Part shown: one piece after another, positions 16,761 to 25,773 of the stretch
How the letters are laid out: each line of letters begins with the position of its first letter
How positions within the stretch are numbered: position 1 is the first letter of the stretch
Assembly: GCA_964623085.1 (NCBI GenBank)
Contig: CAZUTO010000015.1
Span: 1-50,216 of the forward strand
DNA from: CAZUTO01 sp964623085
GTDB lineage: Bacteria; Pseudomonadota; Gammaproteobacteria; Pseudomonadales; GM7GCV1
DNA length: 50,216 nt
Direction of reading: 5' to 3'
Made by a program: the position numbers and the translations under genes
Notes under the pieces: model-generated
Databases searched by the model: none
The model's input: the letters and a program-made list of their open reading frames with translations, nothing else
Told to the model about the DNA's origin: nothing

Positions 16761-17327
16761 ATGAAAAAGACATTCCTATCTGCCGACGCACTCGTTACCG
16801 ATTCTTTTCGACTCGCGCAACAAATCTATGAAAGCGGTTTTTGCCCAGATCTGATTATTGGTGTCCTGCGTGGCGGTGCTCCTATTAGTATTGCTGTTCA
16901 CGAGTATTTCTCCTATCAGGGTCAGCAAGCACGACACAGAAGCATTTACTCATCCTCCTATTGCGGTATAGACGCTCGAAGTGAAACCGTAAATGTTGAG
17001 GGTGTAAGCAATGTAGTCAGCGAAATTCGTGCCGGCGATAAGCTGCTTATTGTAGATGATGTTTTCGACACCGGAAAAAGCATCGAAACAATACTTGGCG
17101 TACTGACCACCGAGATTCAAAAAACCAATCTAGGCGATGAAAAGCCAGATGTGCGTGTCGCCACGGTTTGGTTTAAACCAGACAACAACTTGACCAAGAT
17201 AAAACCAAACTACTTTCTAAACACAACCAAAGAATGGCTAGTGTTTCCACATGAGCTTACTGGCTTAACCGACGCAGAGATTGCCGAATACAAACCTGCA
17301 ATTTCAGACACACTGCACATAAAATAG
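16761..17327 (+). CDS. Purine-type phosphoribosyltransferase
   Basis: A 188-residue type I phosphoribosyltransferase. The PRPP-binding loop is LLIVDDVFDTGKS (95-107) and the pyrophosphate loop is VLRGGAPIS (35-43). Overall layout resembles hypoxanthine/xanthine-guanine phosphoribosyltransferases, which salvage purine bases with PRPP in the cytoplasm. WFKPD and the C-terminal EWLVFPHE segment resemble the base-binding hood of that group. Gene neighbours (a permease and gpmA) do not narrow the substrate. The start at 16761 has only a weak purine-rich ribosome-binding site. Confidence 0.85.
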   Translation: MKKTFLSADALVTDSFRLAQQIYESGFCPDLIIGVLRGGAPISIAVHEYFSYQGQQARHRSIYSSSYCGIDARSETVNVEGVSNVVSEIRAGDKLLIVDDVFDTGKSIETILGVLTTEIQKTNLGDEKPDVRVATVWFKPDNNLTKIKPNYFLNTTKEWLVFPHELTGLTDAEIAEYKPAISDTLHIK

Positions 17328-17378
17328 CCTATCCAGACCAGAATTTCGTCATTGTTGCCATCACGCACTAGCAATAAA

Positions 17379-17406
17379 TTGCAATTAGAATTGCATCCGC
17401 TATTCT
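17379..17406 (+). promoter_or_regulatory. Candidate gpmA promoter with an overlapping palindrome
   Basis: TTGCAA (17379-17384) and TATTCT (17401-17406), 16 bases apart, form a moderate sigma-70 promoter 29 bases before gpmA. A perfect palindrome, TGCAATT-AG-AATTGCA (17380-17395), covers the -35 and most of the spacer and looks like a repressor site. No regulator is identified. Confidence 0.4.
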
Positions 17407-17434
17407 TTCCTCAGAAAAATTTTCGAGAAGCTTC

Positions 17435-18184
17435 ATGTATAAACTTGTACTGGTTCGTCACGGCCAAAGTCACTGGAACAAAGAAAACCGATTTACTGGT
17501 TGGAAGGATGTCGACCTATCAGAGCAGGGAGAGCAAGAAGCTTCCGCTGCAGGAAAACGCCTTAAAAACGAAGGCTATGAGTTTGATGTTGTTTATACGT
17601 CCATGCTCACTCGTGCCATTAAAACAGCTTGGACGATTATGGAAGAAATGGATCTATGCTGGTTGCCAGTTGTTAACAACTGGAAGCTGAACGAACGCCA
17701 TTACGGTGGTTTACAAGGATTAAATAAAGCAGAAACCGCAGCAGAGCATGGCGACGAACAAGTGCTTATCTGGCGACGCAGTTATAGCACACCGCCACCT
17801 GCACTAGAGGTGGATGACGAGCGCCATCCACGACACGAATCAAGGTATGCAAGCCTTTCCGATACTGAGCTTCCAGCAACAGAATGTTTGGCAGACACCG
17901 TCGAACGTGTCATACCCTATTACGAGAATGAGATTGCGCCACAAATAAAGGCAGGCAAGCGCCTACTTGTTGCAGCGCACGGAAATTCGTTGAGAGCCCT
18001 TGTGAAATACCTAGATGATCTGTCCGAAGAAGAGATCATGAAAGTGAATATCCCAACGGCGACACCACTGGTTTACGAATTAGACAAAGACCTCAAACCA
18101 ATCAAGAACTACTATCTCGCTGATGAAGCAGATCTTGAGGCGGCAATGAACGAAGTGGCCAATCAGGGAAAAGCCAAAGGATAA
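17435..18184 (+). CDS. gpmA: 2,3-bisphosphoglycerate-dependent phosphoglycerate mutase
   Basis: A 249-residue cytoplasmic enzyme that interconverts 3- and 2-phosphoglycerate in glycolysis and gluconeogenesis. It has the histidine-phosphatase signature LVRHGQSHWN with phospho-acceptor H9, then RFTGW, E87 in NERHYGGLQG and the second histidine H182 in AAHGNSLRALVKYL. Length and motifs fit E. coli GpmA throughout. The start at 17435 has GAGAAG a few bases upstream. It is convergent with the aspartoacylase-family gene, 53 bases apart. Confidence 0.97.
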   Translation: MYKLVLVRHGQSHWNKENRFTGWKDVDLSEQGEQEASAAGKRLKNEGYEFDVVYTSMLTRAIKTAWTIMEEMDLCWLPVVNNWKLNERHYGGLQGLNKAETAAEHGDEQVLIWRRSYSTPPPALEVDDERHPRHESRYASLSDTELPATECLADTVERVIPYYENEIAPQIKAGKRLLVAAHGNSLRALVKYLDDLSEEEIMKVNIPTATPLVYELDKDLKPIKNYYLADEADLEAAMNEVANQGKAKG

Positions 18185-18237
18185 GCAAAGAGACAAGGAA
18201 CGCTGCAGCAGGGAATAGACCCTATAGACCGACGTCA

Positions 18238-19659
18238 CTACTCCGGATCTATATCGGTATCCGCGCTAACCTCACCGGAGATGATCTGATCCAAAGGCAT
18301 GTTAGGATCGACTATAGTTTCTTCCGTCGCCAATTGACCAATGTGGTACGCCGCAAACCCTGGCAAAACAAACTGATCGACGGCCATGCCGATAATCCTA
18401 CCTCTTACCGGCGCGATAATGTCTGACGTGTCGTTAGTAATAGGGTCAGTCACCGTTCCTAGCACTTGACCTTCGTAGACTGTGTCACCTAATTCTGCCG
18501 CACTAAAGAGAAGTCCCCCAGACTGCACGCGCAGCCAAAAAGAAGCATAGTAGACTGGCGCTGGGCGGCCCCAGACAAAGCGACGCGAAAACATTTCCTG
18601 CTTTTCCATTAAACTATAAATGCTATTCACACCCATTCGAATATCGTTTTCCTGCACACGTAAAGACTCCCCAACTTCCATGGTAACTGCAACAATCCCT
18701 AACTCGGTTGCCGCGGTGCGCAACATCCCCGGCGTGCCTGGGCTGTGTACCACAACCATTTTGTCAAAGCCTTCTGTAAAGTCCGCAATCGTAGAGCTAT
18801 TCATGTCGGCACGGATTTGCGGAAGGTTCGTTCGACCAAGCGAACCGGTGTGAAGGTCAACCAACAGATCGCAATGAGCAATGACTTCGCGAAAAAAAGA
18901 ATCAGCAATACGCGATGCGAGGCTCCCTACCGCATCTCCCGGAAAATAGCGGTTTAGATCACGACGATCAGGTAAGTATCGTGACCCACGCTCAAATCCC
19001 TGCATGTTAACGATAGGCACACCAATAACTTTTCCATTCAAGCGTGTAGGGTCAATGTCATACATAACCCTCCGAACAATCTCTATTCCATTCAGTTCAT
19101 CGCCGTGTACTGCGCTACTCAAACAAAGTGTTGGGCCAGGCTCAGCACCATTAATCACCAAGACTGGCGTTGGCGACGCCAGCCCAGCTATAGACGCCCC
19201 TGGTGTCCAAGCTAGCCGTGTTGCTGTAGCGGGCTGCACCTCTGCACCCAGTATCACGAATTGTTCTTCAGCTTCGTCCAATAGCACGACATCGCTATTT
19301 TCCGTCGTCTCACTAATAGAAACGGCCTCTTCTTCGTTCTCAAGCGGAAGTGTCGGCGCATTGGGCTCGGTAACGTCGGTGACGCTGTCATCTTGGTCGG
19401 CTGTTTCGTCCACTATAGGCTCAGGTAATGGCGCCACCTCACTCAAATCAAGGTTTGGTGCCACCTGTGGCTCTTCAGCATTGGCGCTCAAAGAAGCCTC
19501 GCCTTCAACCGCCTCTGAGTCAATAGAATTGGTTGCCTCTTGTGGCTCGCTGTCGATCGAATCCGTTTCTTCTTGAGAAAACACTCCCTGTGAAAATGTC
19601 AGTAACGCACCAATAAAAAGGATTGAATTCCTGGTTCGACGATTCAGTATCATGGCCAT
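18238..19659 (-). CDS. Exported succinylglutamate desuccinylase/aspartoacylase-family protein
   Basis: A 473-residue protein with a signal peptide (cleavage near residue 29). A very acidic linker of about 105 residues (30-135, with small repeats of NSIDSE/DSIDSE) precedes an M14-type zinc hydrolase domain. Zinc ligands H185 and E188 lie in HGDE and H270 in DLHTG; substrate-binding DRRDLNR is at 231-237. The C-terminal region (about 385-450) has a lipoyl-like fold pattern common in this family. Most characterised relatives are cytoplasmic amidohydrolases for N-acyl amino acids, so export is unusual. The substrate is unknown. A second ATG two codons in (19653) is an alternative start. Confidence 0.85.
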   Translation of the reverse strand: MAMILNRRTRNSILFIGALLTFSQGVFSQEETDSIDSEPQEATNSIDSEAVEGEASLSANAEEPQVAPNLDLSEVAPLPEPIVDETADQDDSVTDVTEPNAPTLPLENEEEAVSISETTENSDVVLLDEAEEQFVILGAEVQPATATRLAWTPGASIAGLASPTPVLVINGAEPGPTLCLSSAVHGDELNGIEIVRRVMYDIDPTRLNGKVIGVPIVNMQGFERGSRYLPDRRDLNRYFPGDAVGSLASRIADSFFREVIAHCDLLVDLHTGSLGRTNLPQIRADMNSSTIADFTEGFDKMVVVHSPGTPGMLRTAATELGIVAVTMEVGESLRVQENDIRMGVNSIYSLMEKQEMFSRRFVWGRPAPVYYASFWLRVQSGGLLFSAAELGDTVYEGQVLGTVTDPITNDTSDIIAPVRGRIIGMAVDQFVLPGFAAYHIGQLATEETIVDPNMPLDQIISGEVSADTDIDPE

Positions 19660-19878
19660 AGAGAGACTCTTACTTTCGCTTATTTTATATAGAGATAGCG
19701 TTACTTTTTAAGGCTATTAATTAATAACCCTGCCTTGATACCAGAAATTGAACCAATATTAAAAGAAAATATGCACTTTTTGTGACTAATCTCTAACCCA
19801 GATAGCTCTACTTAAGCCAAATAATACGCGCAGGTCGTCGCCTAGAGGCTAGGCTAACGTTGATTTATAGAAAATGAA

Positions 19879-19898
19879 CGCCCAGAGAAAACTGGGCG
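19879..19898 (-). terminator. Terminator after the EAL gene
   Basis: CGCCCAG (19879-19885) and CTGGGCG (19892-19898) form a seven-pair stem with a six-base loop, followed on the minus strand by a T-rich TTCATTTTCT. It is 26 bases beyond the stop of the EAL gene. Confidence 0.7.
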
Positions 19899-19924
19899 AA
19901 ACAAGAGATAAATGGCTATCCAGC

Positions 19925-20725
19925 CTATTTACCGGAAGGTATCTCCGGTCGACCAAAATAGTAACCTTGCATTAGGTCAATACCGCACTCTAAAGCCGTA
20001 TCGCGGTGATGCTCAGTCTCTATGGCCTCCGCAATAATTTGGGCCCCCTGATCTTGCAGCCTTGCCACCAAATCATTCAACATGGGCAGAAGTCGGCCGT
20101 TGGTAGCAAAGCGATGAAAGAACACGCCATCTAATTTTACAAAGTCGGGCTCTATTAACCGAACGCGCTCGATATTCGAATAGTCCACGCCAAAATCATC
20201 TACCGCGATTCGAACGCCAAAATCCCGCAGACAATCCGACATGTAGTTCAGCGTTTGAAGAGATTTCACCTTAGACTCGATGACCTCACAGACCAGATAT
20301 TCAGGATCTATACCCCAAAGTTGTGCCTTGCTCACGGCAAGCGCAATATTCTTGCTATCCAAACGTTTTGTCTCAAGAAACTGCACATCGAGATTAATAA
20401 AAAGCGAGCTATCTGCATCAGCACACAATTTCCAATTTTTTATATGTGTTTCATGACACAAACGCTCGACGTCAAAGCGATCTCTACCCAACACCTGTGA
20501 AAAAAATGCTGGCGGCGGCGTAAAATCCTTTCCCTTTTGGCATCGTACTAAACTCTCAAATCCATAAGTTTGGTGACCCGTAAATCGATCGACTTTAACA
20601 ATCGGCTGATACGCGGTGTTTAATTGATAATTACCGTACTTTGCCGAATATACCCCTTGAGGACTCATCGATACTCTTTCTTTAGCAAACTCAAATGAGG
20701 ACTGCTCTAACGCTAATTGGGCCAT
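19925..20725 (-). CDS. EAL-domain c-di-GMP phosphodiesterase
   Basis: A 266-residue, soluble, almost single-domain EAL protein expected to hydrolyse c-di-GMP. The EAL signature is ESL (E57-S58-L59). The other metal and catalytic residues look intact: N111 in INLD, E147 in CEVIES, D176-D177 in VDDFG, K198 in KLDG and E233 in AEAIET. Activity is therefore plausible despite the altered signature. No sensor domain is fused beyond about 35 N-terminal residues. The gene stands alone, with its own terminator and about 250 bases of upstream intergenic sequence. Confidence 0.9.
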   Translation of the reverse strand: MAQLALEQSSFEFAKERVSMSPQGVYSAKYGNYQLNTAYQPIVKVDRFTGHQTYGFESLVRCQKGKDFTPPPAFFSQVLGRDRFDVERLCHETHIKNWKLCADADSSLFINLDVQFLETKRLDSKNIALAVSKAQLWGIDPEYLVCEVIESKVKSLQTLNYMSDCLRDFGVRIAVDDFGVDYSNIERVRLIEPDFVKLDGVFFHRFATNGRLLPMLNDLVARLQDQGAQIIAEAIETEHHRDTALECGIDLMQGYYFGRPEIPSGK

Positions 20726-20977
20726 AACGAACGTCTAGTGATTTGGTATGGCCGCTAGATTACTTTAAACACATAAAGCATAGCTAATTTCAAAAAACCA
20801 TGATCTATAAATTTTCAATAAAAACGGACAATTTCCCGAAAAAAGCGAGAGAAACTTCTCAATTTATGTTGAAACGGCGTCTCATCTAACGTGTCGATCA
20901 GTCGCACCAAACCTTAATTTGCAACAAAATACCGCGCGCTAGATAGCCTAATGCATAGGTTCAAACCTGAGCGGTAA

Positions 20978-22303
20978 TTAACCTGTGTCGACTTCCGTCA
21001 CGTCCTTGGCAGCCGCAAAACGCCTACCTAGGCGCACACCAAGCCATGCCCAGACAGCCGCTATAAAAGCGCCCACCAGCGTCGTACCTACTAAGGTCAA
21101 ACCAAACAAGCTCGTGAGCGCTGTAGCAAACCACGCCCAAAATACGTCTCCACCGCGATAGACCACGACATCAATGACTTGTTTAGCTTTAAATCGCGCT
21201 TCTCGATCCACCACTGTGAACAGCATTTCCCTGGCTGGACGAGTAATCCCGTAGTTACCTGCTCGACGAAACACCTGAAATCCAACCAAAATCCAAACGA
21301 TCGGAACAAGGGACATCGTAAGTAACCCAAGGCAGACAACAACCGGCACCAACGCAAGCGTGAAGGCAAGCCCCATTTTTGTGGAAAGCCGCGAAGTAAC
21401 GAAAACACCAGTCAAAATGGTGATGGCATTTGTAGCCAAATCCATGAGCGCCCACACTTGGATACGCTGCGCTTCGGTATAGTCAACAAGCATATCCGCG
21501 ATATCAAAGTAGATAAATGTTGATATCGCTGTATACAGAAAGATAAAACCACCAATCCCTAAAAGAAACGGATTTTCAAAAAAAATCCGAAAACCGGCCA
21601 GCGGATTACCGCCCAAGCCCCTTGGCAGCTCTGCTTGCGAAGAACCAGATGACATAGCAGCTTCACCACTTCGAGCAAGAGACTGGATATAAAGCACTAA
21701 GGGTATCGTTAATAACAGCACGACACTTGCGATAAGCAACAATGCATTCGTACCCAAACCGCTCGCAAACAACAAAGGAATAGAGGGCCCTGCAATGGCA
21801 CCTAGACTCGCTCCAGTAGTGATAAACCCGAATAGGCGCTTAGATTGTTCTTTGGAGTATAGGTCGGACATAAAACTCCAAAAGACCGACAGGTGAAACA
21901 AACTGAACACACTGACCCAAACATAGAAAAACCGTCTAACCAGATCTGCGTCATCAATAGACTCCGATAGGATATATACCCCGACGAAGGTGGCTGAGAA
22001 AAACGCATAAACAAAGGGGACAAGTTTTTTAAACGAAATCTTTGATACCGCAACACCGTATAACGCAGTCGCAATAAAGCTTAGAAAAAACGTGAATGTC
22101 CACAACGTGCTTCTTTCTACTCGCGTCCAATCACTGGCAAAAGAATCGCGAACAGGACGCAGAATGTAATAGGACGCCATCAGCACAAAAACCAATCCAA
22201 ACGAGAGCAATGTTGCTTTTACTTCGTCCGCCTCTATCGTCGTTGCTGATTTAAAAAAGCGAAGAAAAATATTGGACTTAGTGTCTGGGTTGCTCATGGT
22301 CAT
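20978..22303 (-). CDS. ADP/ATP-carrier-like (Npt/Tlc) MFS transporter
   Basis: A 441-residue inner-membrane protein with about 12 transmembrane helices. It resembles the nucleotide transporter (AAA/Tlc) branch of the major facilitator superfamily. The N-terminal segment SFGLVFVLMASYYILRPVRD is characteristic, as are GFITTGASLGAIAGPSIP and the late RPAREMLFTVVDREARFKAK. In obligate intracellular bacteria such proteins exchange ATP for ADP; free-living homologues are mostly uncharacterised and may carry other substrates. Two nearby ATG codons (22303 and 22297) could start it. The leader contains a hairpin 13 bases upstream, and no clear Shine-Dalgarno is visible. Confidence 0.82.
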   Translation of the reverse strand: MTMSNPDTKSNIFLRFFKSATTIEADEVKATLLSFGLVFVLMASYYILRPVRDSFASDWTRVERSTLWTFTFFLSFIATALYGVAVSKISFKKLVPFVYAFFSATFVGVYILSESIDDADLVRRFFYVWVSVFSLFHLSVFWSFMSDLYSKEQSKRLFGFITTGASLGAIAGPSIPLLFASGLGTNALLLIASVVLLLTIPLVLYIQSLARSGEAAMSSGSSQAELPRGLGGNPLAGFRIFFENPFLLGIGGFIFLYTAISTFIYFDIADMLVDYTEAQRIQVWALMDLATNAITILTGVFVTSRLSTKMGLAFTLALVPVVVCLGLLTMSLVPIVWILVGFQVFRRAGNYGITRPAREMLFTVVDREARFKAKQVIDVVVYRGGDVFWAWFATALTSLFGLTLVGTTLVGAFIAAVWAWLGVRLGRRFAAAKDVTEVDTG

Positions 22304-22315
22304 TGGCCGAGATAA

Positions 22316-22334
22316 TCGGGGAAGGTTTTCCCGA
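22316..22334 (-). promoter_or_regulatory. Leader hairpin upstream of the transporter gene
   Basis: TCGGGGAA and TTTCCCGA (outer arms of 22316-22334) form an eight-pair stem with one G-U pair and a three-base loop, 13 bases before the transporter start. It may modulate translation or stability of the message. Confidence 0.35.
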
Positions 22335-22573
22335 TCATTTAGATTGTTGATGTATAGTTGAATTCTAGATGATTCACTGCTTTGAGCTTATAACTTTTCG
22401 TTAACAGTTCTAAAAAAACGATGGTGTATTAAGACTAGGCATTGCACTCTATGTCTTATCCCACTATGTCCTATACCCCTAGCACCACTTCACTATGAAT
22501 AACGTTAGGGGATTTCTTCAAGTCAGCATCCCTGCTGGCCGTCAACAATATCATCAGGCAATAGTTGAATCGC

Positions 22574-23272
22574 CTAACCGCACTTACTATCGCCGCATGA
22601 TAAACAGGTCATACATCCATCCATCAACACGACTGCCTTAGTGCTGCACTTAGCACAAACTGTGGCCGAAGTCGGATACTCGCTACTAGCTTCTTCATTT
22701 GCCTCTGGGGCGCTCGCTTCACTCACACCAGCTAGCTCTTGTTTTTTTGTCTCGATAAAGGCTTTCTGGTGGTCATCTAGCTCATTATTAATCATACCGA
22801 TGTGCTTCATATGATCTTCAATGGCATGGCCAATTTCAGCAACGATGGAAGGCATAAACACGCCTCCTTTTTTGAAATACCCACCCTTGGGATCAAACAC
22901 GGCTTTGAGCTCTTCGACCATAAAGGTAGCGTCTCCGCCTTTTCGAAATATCGCCGAGATTAAACGCGTGAGCGCAACCACCCACTGGAAGTGTTCCATA
23001 TTTTTTGAGTTGATAAACACTTCAAACGGCCGGCGAACTTCATCTTCTGTATCCTCGTTCAAAACGATATCGTTTACCGTGATATACATAGCATGCTCAG
23101 ATAACGGCGTCTTGATTTTGTAGGTCGAGCCAATGAGGCGCTCTGGGCGTTCAAGGTGCTCCGTCATTTGCTGTAGCTCGGGAGCTGTACTTTCTTCCTT
23201 CACTGCGTTTGTTTCTTCTACGTTTTCCTGCACTCGGTAGGAAACGATTTTTTGCTCAATTTTTACTGCCAT
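22574..23272 (-). CDS. nrdJb: Class II ribonucleotide reductase small component NrdJb
   Basis: A 232-residue protein matching the separate C-terminal part of adenosylcobalamin-dependent ribonucleotide reductase (NrdJb in Pseudomonas aeruginosa, about 229 residues). The central TSCPD-type domain includes RPFEVFINSKNMEHFQWVVALTRLISAIFR. The end is cysteine-rich, CAKCSTKAVVLMDGCMTCLSCGDSKCG-like, with paired cysteines suited to zinc binding and to re-reducing the active site of NrdJa. GGAG lies seven bases before the ATG. It follows nrdJa by 48 bases on the same strand and is surely its operon partner. Confidence 0.92.
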   Translation of the reverse strand: MAVKIEQKIVSYRVQENVEETNAVKEESTAPELQQMTEHLERPERLIGSTYKIKTPLSEHAMYITVNDIVLNEDTEDEVRRPFEVFINSKNMEHFQWVVALTRLISAIFRKGGDATFMVEELKAVFDPKGGYFKKGGVFMPSIVAEIGHAIEDHMKHIGMINNELDDHQKAFIETKKQELAGVSEASAPEANEEASSEYPTSATVCAKCSTKAVVLMDGCMTCLSCGDSKCG

Positions 23273-23320
23273 TTTCTTTCTCCGTCCGTAGCGCTTTATT
23301 CATAGCACCGGGACCAGTAA

Positions 23321-25462
23321 CTAAAATTTTCCGTAGTAGCCTTCTTTTAAAGCATCAAATAGGTTTCCAGCTGTATGCGTCTCTCCGTCATACTCAACCT
23401 CTTCGTTACCCTTAAGTTCAAGCTTAGTACCGTCTTCTAACGTGAACTCATAGACGGTATTTTCCAAGTCCTTCTCTTTTACCAAGACGCCTTGGAAAGC
23501 TTCCGGATTGAACCGGAAAGTAGTACACCCCTTTAACCCTTGGTCGTAGGCATAAAGATAAATATCTTTGAAATCCTCGAACGGGTAGTCGGTGGGTACA
23601 TTGGCCGTTTTGGAGATGGAGGAATCTACCCACTTCTGTGCCGCCGCTTGAATATCAACATGCTGCTTAGGCGTTACCTCTTCTGAGGTAATAAAATAGT
23701 CGGGTAGCTTCTCATCTTCGTTTTCTGAAAACGGCATCGCTCGAGGATTAATCATCTCGCGATAAGCCAGTAATTCAAAACTAAACACATCCACTTTCTC
23801 TTTCGTTTTGCGCCCTTCACGAATCACATTACGCGAGTAGTGATGGGCAAAACTGGGCTCAATCCCGTTACTAGCATTGTTAGATAATGACAGGCTAATT
23901 GTCCCTGTAGGTGCAATGGAACTGTGATGCGTAAACCTCGCACCAGTTTGGGCTAATTTTTCAACAAGCTCTGGATCGACTTCAGCAATTCGCTGCATAT
24001 ATCGACTATAGCGTGCGTGTAACACCCTACCCTTGATCTTATCTCCAACATTAATGCCATCGTCGAACATCTCTGGGCGTTCACTCAGCATTTCCTTAGT
24101 CACTTCAAACTCATCATCCATAATCGGCGCTGGCCCTTTTTCCTCAGCAAGTTCCAACGCCTGCTGCCAACCCACCACTGCCATTTCTCCAGCAATCGAT
24201 TCAGTCAGTTCTACCGACGCTTCATCACCGTATTTCATTCCCAACATGGTGGCTGTAGAACCCAAGCCAAGAAAGCCCATTCCGTGACGGCGCTTGTACT
24301 GAATCTCATCTCTTTGACCCTCGAGCGGAAGACCGTTGATTTCCACAACGTTATCCAGCATCCGCGTAAACACAGCGACCACTTCGCGATATTTTTCCCA
24401 ATCAAAGCGCGCTTCTGGAGTAAATGGGTCAAGTACAAACTTAGTGAGATTGACCGAACCCAATAAGCAGCTACCGTATGGCGGCAGTGGCTGCTCTCCG
24501 CACGGATTAGTGGCGCGAATGTCTTCTATCCACCAGTTGTTATTCATTTCGTTGACTTTGTCGATCAAAATAAATCCAGGCTCGGCAAAATCGTAAGTCG
24601 AACTCATGATCATGTCCCAAAGACGCTGGGCTTTTATGGTTTTGTAGACTCTGCAGGCGACGCGACCAAGATCATCAACAACATAACCTTTTGTCGTAGG
24701 GAAATGCCGCCACACCACCTGCTCTTCATCTGTGAGATCAACGTCATCTATCTCTTTCTTCGAAAAAGGAAAGCTAAGCTTCCAATCGCTATCCGCTTTT
24801 ACAGCTTCAATGAATTCCTGCGTAATCAAGAGCGACAAATTAAATTGGCGCAAGCGGCCGTCTTCGCGCTTCGCTCGGATGAAATCAACAACATCAGGAT
24901 GGCTAATATCAAACGTCGCCATCTGTGCTCCGCGGCGTCCACCTGCTGAAGATACGGTAAAACACATCTTGTCATAGATATCCATGAAAGAAAGTGCACC
25001 TGAGGTATACGCCCCCGCGCCAGAAACATAGGCTCCTTTTGGGCGAAGTGTCGAAAATTCGTAACCAATACCGCAGCCCGCCTTAAGCGTCATACCCGCT
25101 TCATGGTTTTTAAGAAGAATATCGTCCATGGAGTCGGTAACCGTTCCCGACACCGTGCAATTAATAGTAGAGGTCGCTGGTTTATACTTTTGTGCGCCAG
25201 CGTTAGAAATAATCCGTCCTGCTGGCAAGGCGCCACAGTCTAGTGCCCATAGAAATCTCTCATACCAATGTTCTCGTAATTCTTCGGTCTTCTCTACATC
25301 AGAAAGTGCTTTGGCCACGCGCTTATAGGTTTCTTGCACATCTCGGTCTACCGGCTCGCCCTCGCGATCTTTCAGACGATATTTTTTATCCCAAATATCG
25401 AGAGATGTGGGTTGGATCTCAACTTCTGAACTACTCCTCACTACAGCCAACGCTTCTGACAT
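23321..25462 (-). CDS. nrdJa: Adenosylcobalamin-dependent ribonucleotide reductase NrdJa
   Basis: The 713-residue catalytic chain of class II ribonucleotide reductase, which reduces ribonucleotides to deoxyribonucleotides with B12, with or without oxygen. The catalytic triad is in NPCGEQ: N319, thiyl C321 and E323. C332 is the likely C-terminal-side redox cysteine, with C102 or C130 as N-terminal-side candidates. GARFTHHSSIAPTGTISLS is a conserved barrel motif. The start is placed at ATG 25462 (MSEALAVV), with AGAGG upstream; the frame stays open for 31 more codons, but that stretch is not family-like. The split from nrdJb matches Pseudomonas. Two NrdR boxes lie upstream. Confidence 0.95.
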   Translation of the reverse strand: MSEALAVVRSSSEVEIQPTSLDIWDKKYRLKDREGEPVDRDVQETYKRVAKALSDVEKTEELREHWYERFLWALDCGALPAGRIISNAGAQKYKPATSTINCTVSGTVTDSMDDILLKNHEAGMTLKAGCGIGYEFSTLRPKGAYVSGAGAYTSGALSFMDIYDKMCFTVSSAGGRRGAQMATFDISHPDVVDFIRAKREDGRLRQFNLSLLITQEFIEAVKADSDWKLSFPFSKKEIDDVDLTDEEQVVWRHFPTTKGYVVDDLGRVACRVYKTIKAQRLWDMIMSSTYDFAEPGFILIDKVNEMNNNWWIEDIRATNPCGEQPLPPYGSCLLGSVNLTKFVLDPFTPEARFDWEKYREVVAVFTRMLDNVVEINGLPLEGQRDEIQYKRRHGMGFLGLGSTATMLGMKYGDEASVELTESIAGEMAVVGWQQALELAEEKGPAPIMDDEFEVTKEMLSERPEMFDDGINVGDKIKGRVLHARYSRYMQRIAEVDPELVEKLAQTGARFTHHSSIAPTGTISLSLSNNASNGIEPSFAHHYSRNVIREGRKTKEKVDVFSFELLAYREMINPRAMPFSENEDEKLPDYFITSEEVTPKQHVDIQAAAQKWVDSSISKTANVPTDYPFEDFKDIYLYAYDQGLKGCTTFRFNPEAFQGVLVKEKDLENTVYEFTLEDGTKLELKGNEEVEYDGETHTAGNLFDALKEGYYGKF

Positions 25463-25773
25463 TCGTTTGTATTCCTCTAATCTTCTTATTTTATTGATTT
25501 TTCTGCTATTTATATGGCCATTTGCGACAACGACTAAGAGAGTTCTAGCCCACATCTCGGCGGCAAAATCAGGTCGCTTACCCTAGGGTATTTACAGTCG
25601 CTTTACCACAACATATAGATTAAATCTGACAATAGAGCACAACATCTAGTATAAGCGGTCTAAAACACCACATCATCTAGGAAAGGCTTAAAACATAGAG
25701 GATTGCACGAATCGAACGCAATATTTGGGCAGAGCTATGTCGATAAATGAAATCTATCAACATCTCCCGCTTA
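25463..25773. other. Intergenic region upstream of nrdJa
   Basis: About 310 gene-free bases carrying the nrdJ promoter region with two NrdR-box matches. I see no cobalamin riboswitch-like fold or other RNA element by eye. Confidence 0.6.
25606..25652 (-). promoter_or_regulatory. Pair of NrdR boxes controlling nrdJab
   Basis: Two 16-base sites, 25606-25621 and 25637-25652, each match the NrdR consensus acaCwAtATaTwGtgt at about 12 of 16 positions; both contain CACAACAT. They are exactly 31 bases apart, three helical turns, the spacing typical of paired NrdR boxes before nrd operons. NrdR represses ribonucleotide reductase genes when dATP is high. Confidence 0.75.

Noticed and set aside
25463..25555. 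An N-terminal extension of NrdJa from a start at 25555
   Set aside because: The extra 31 residues do not resemble the family and lack a ribosome-binding site. The ATG at 25462 fits both.
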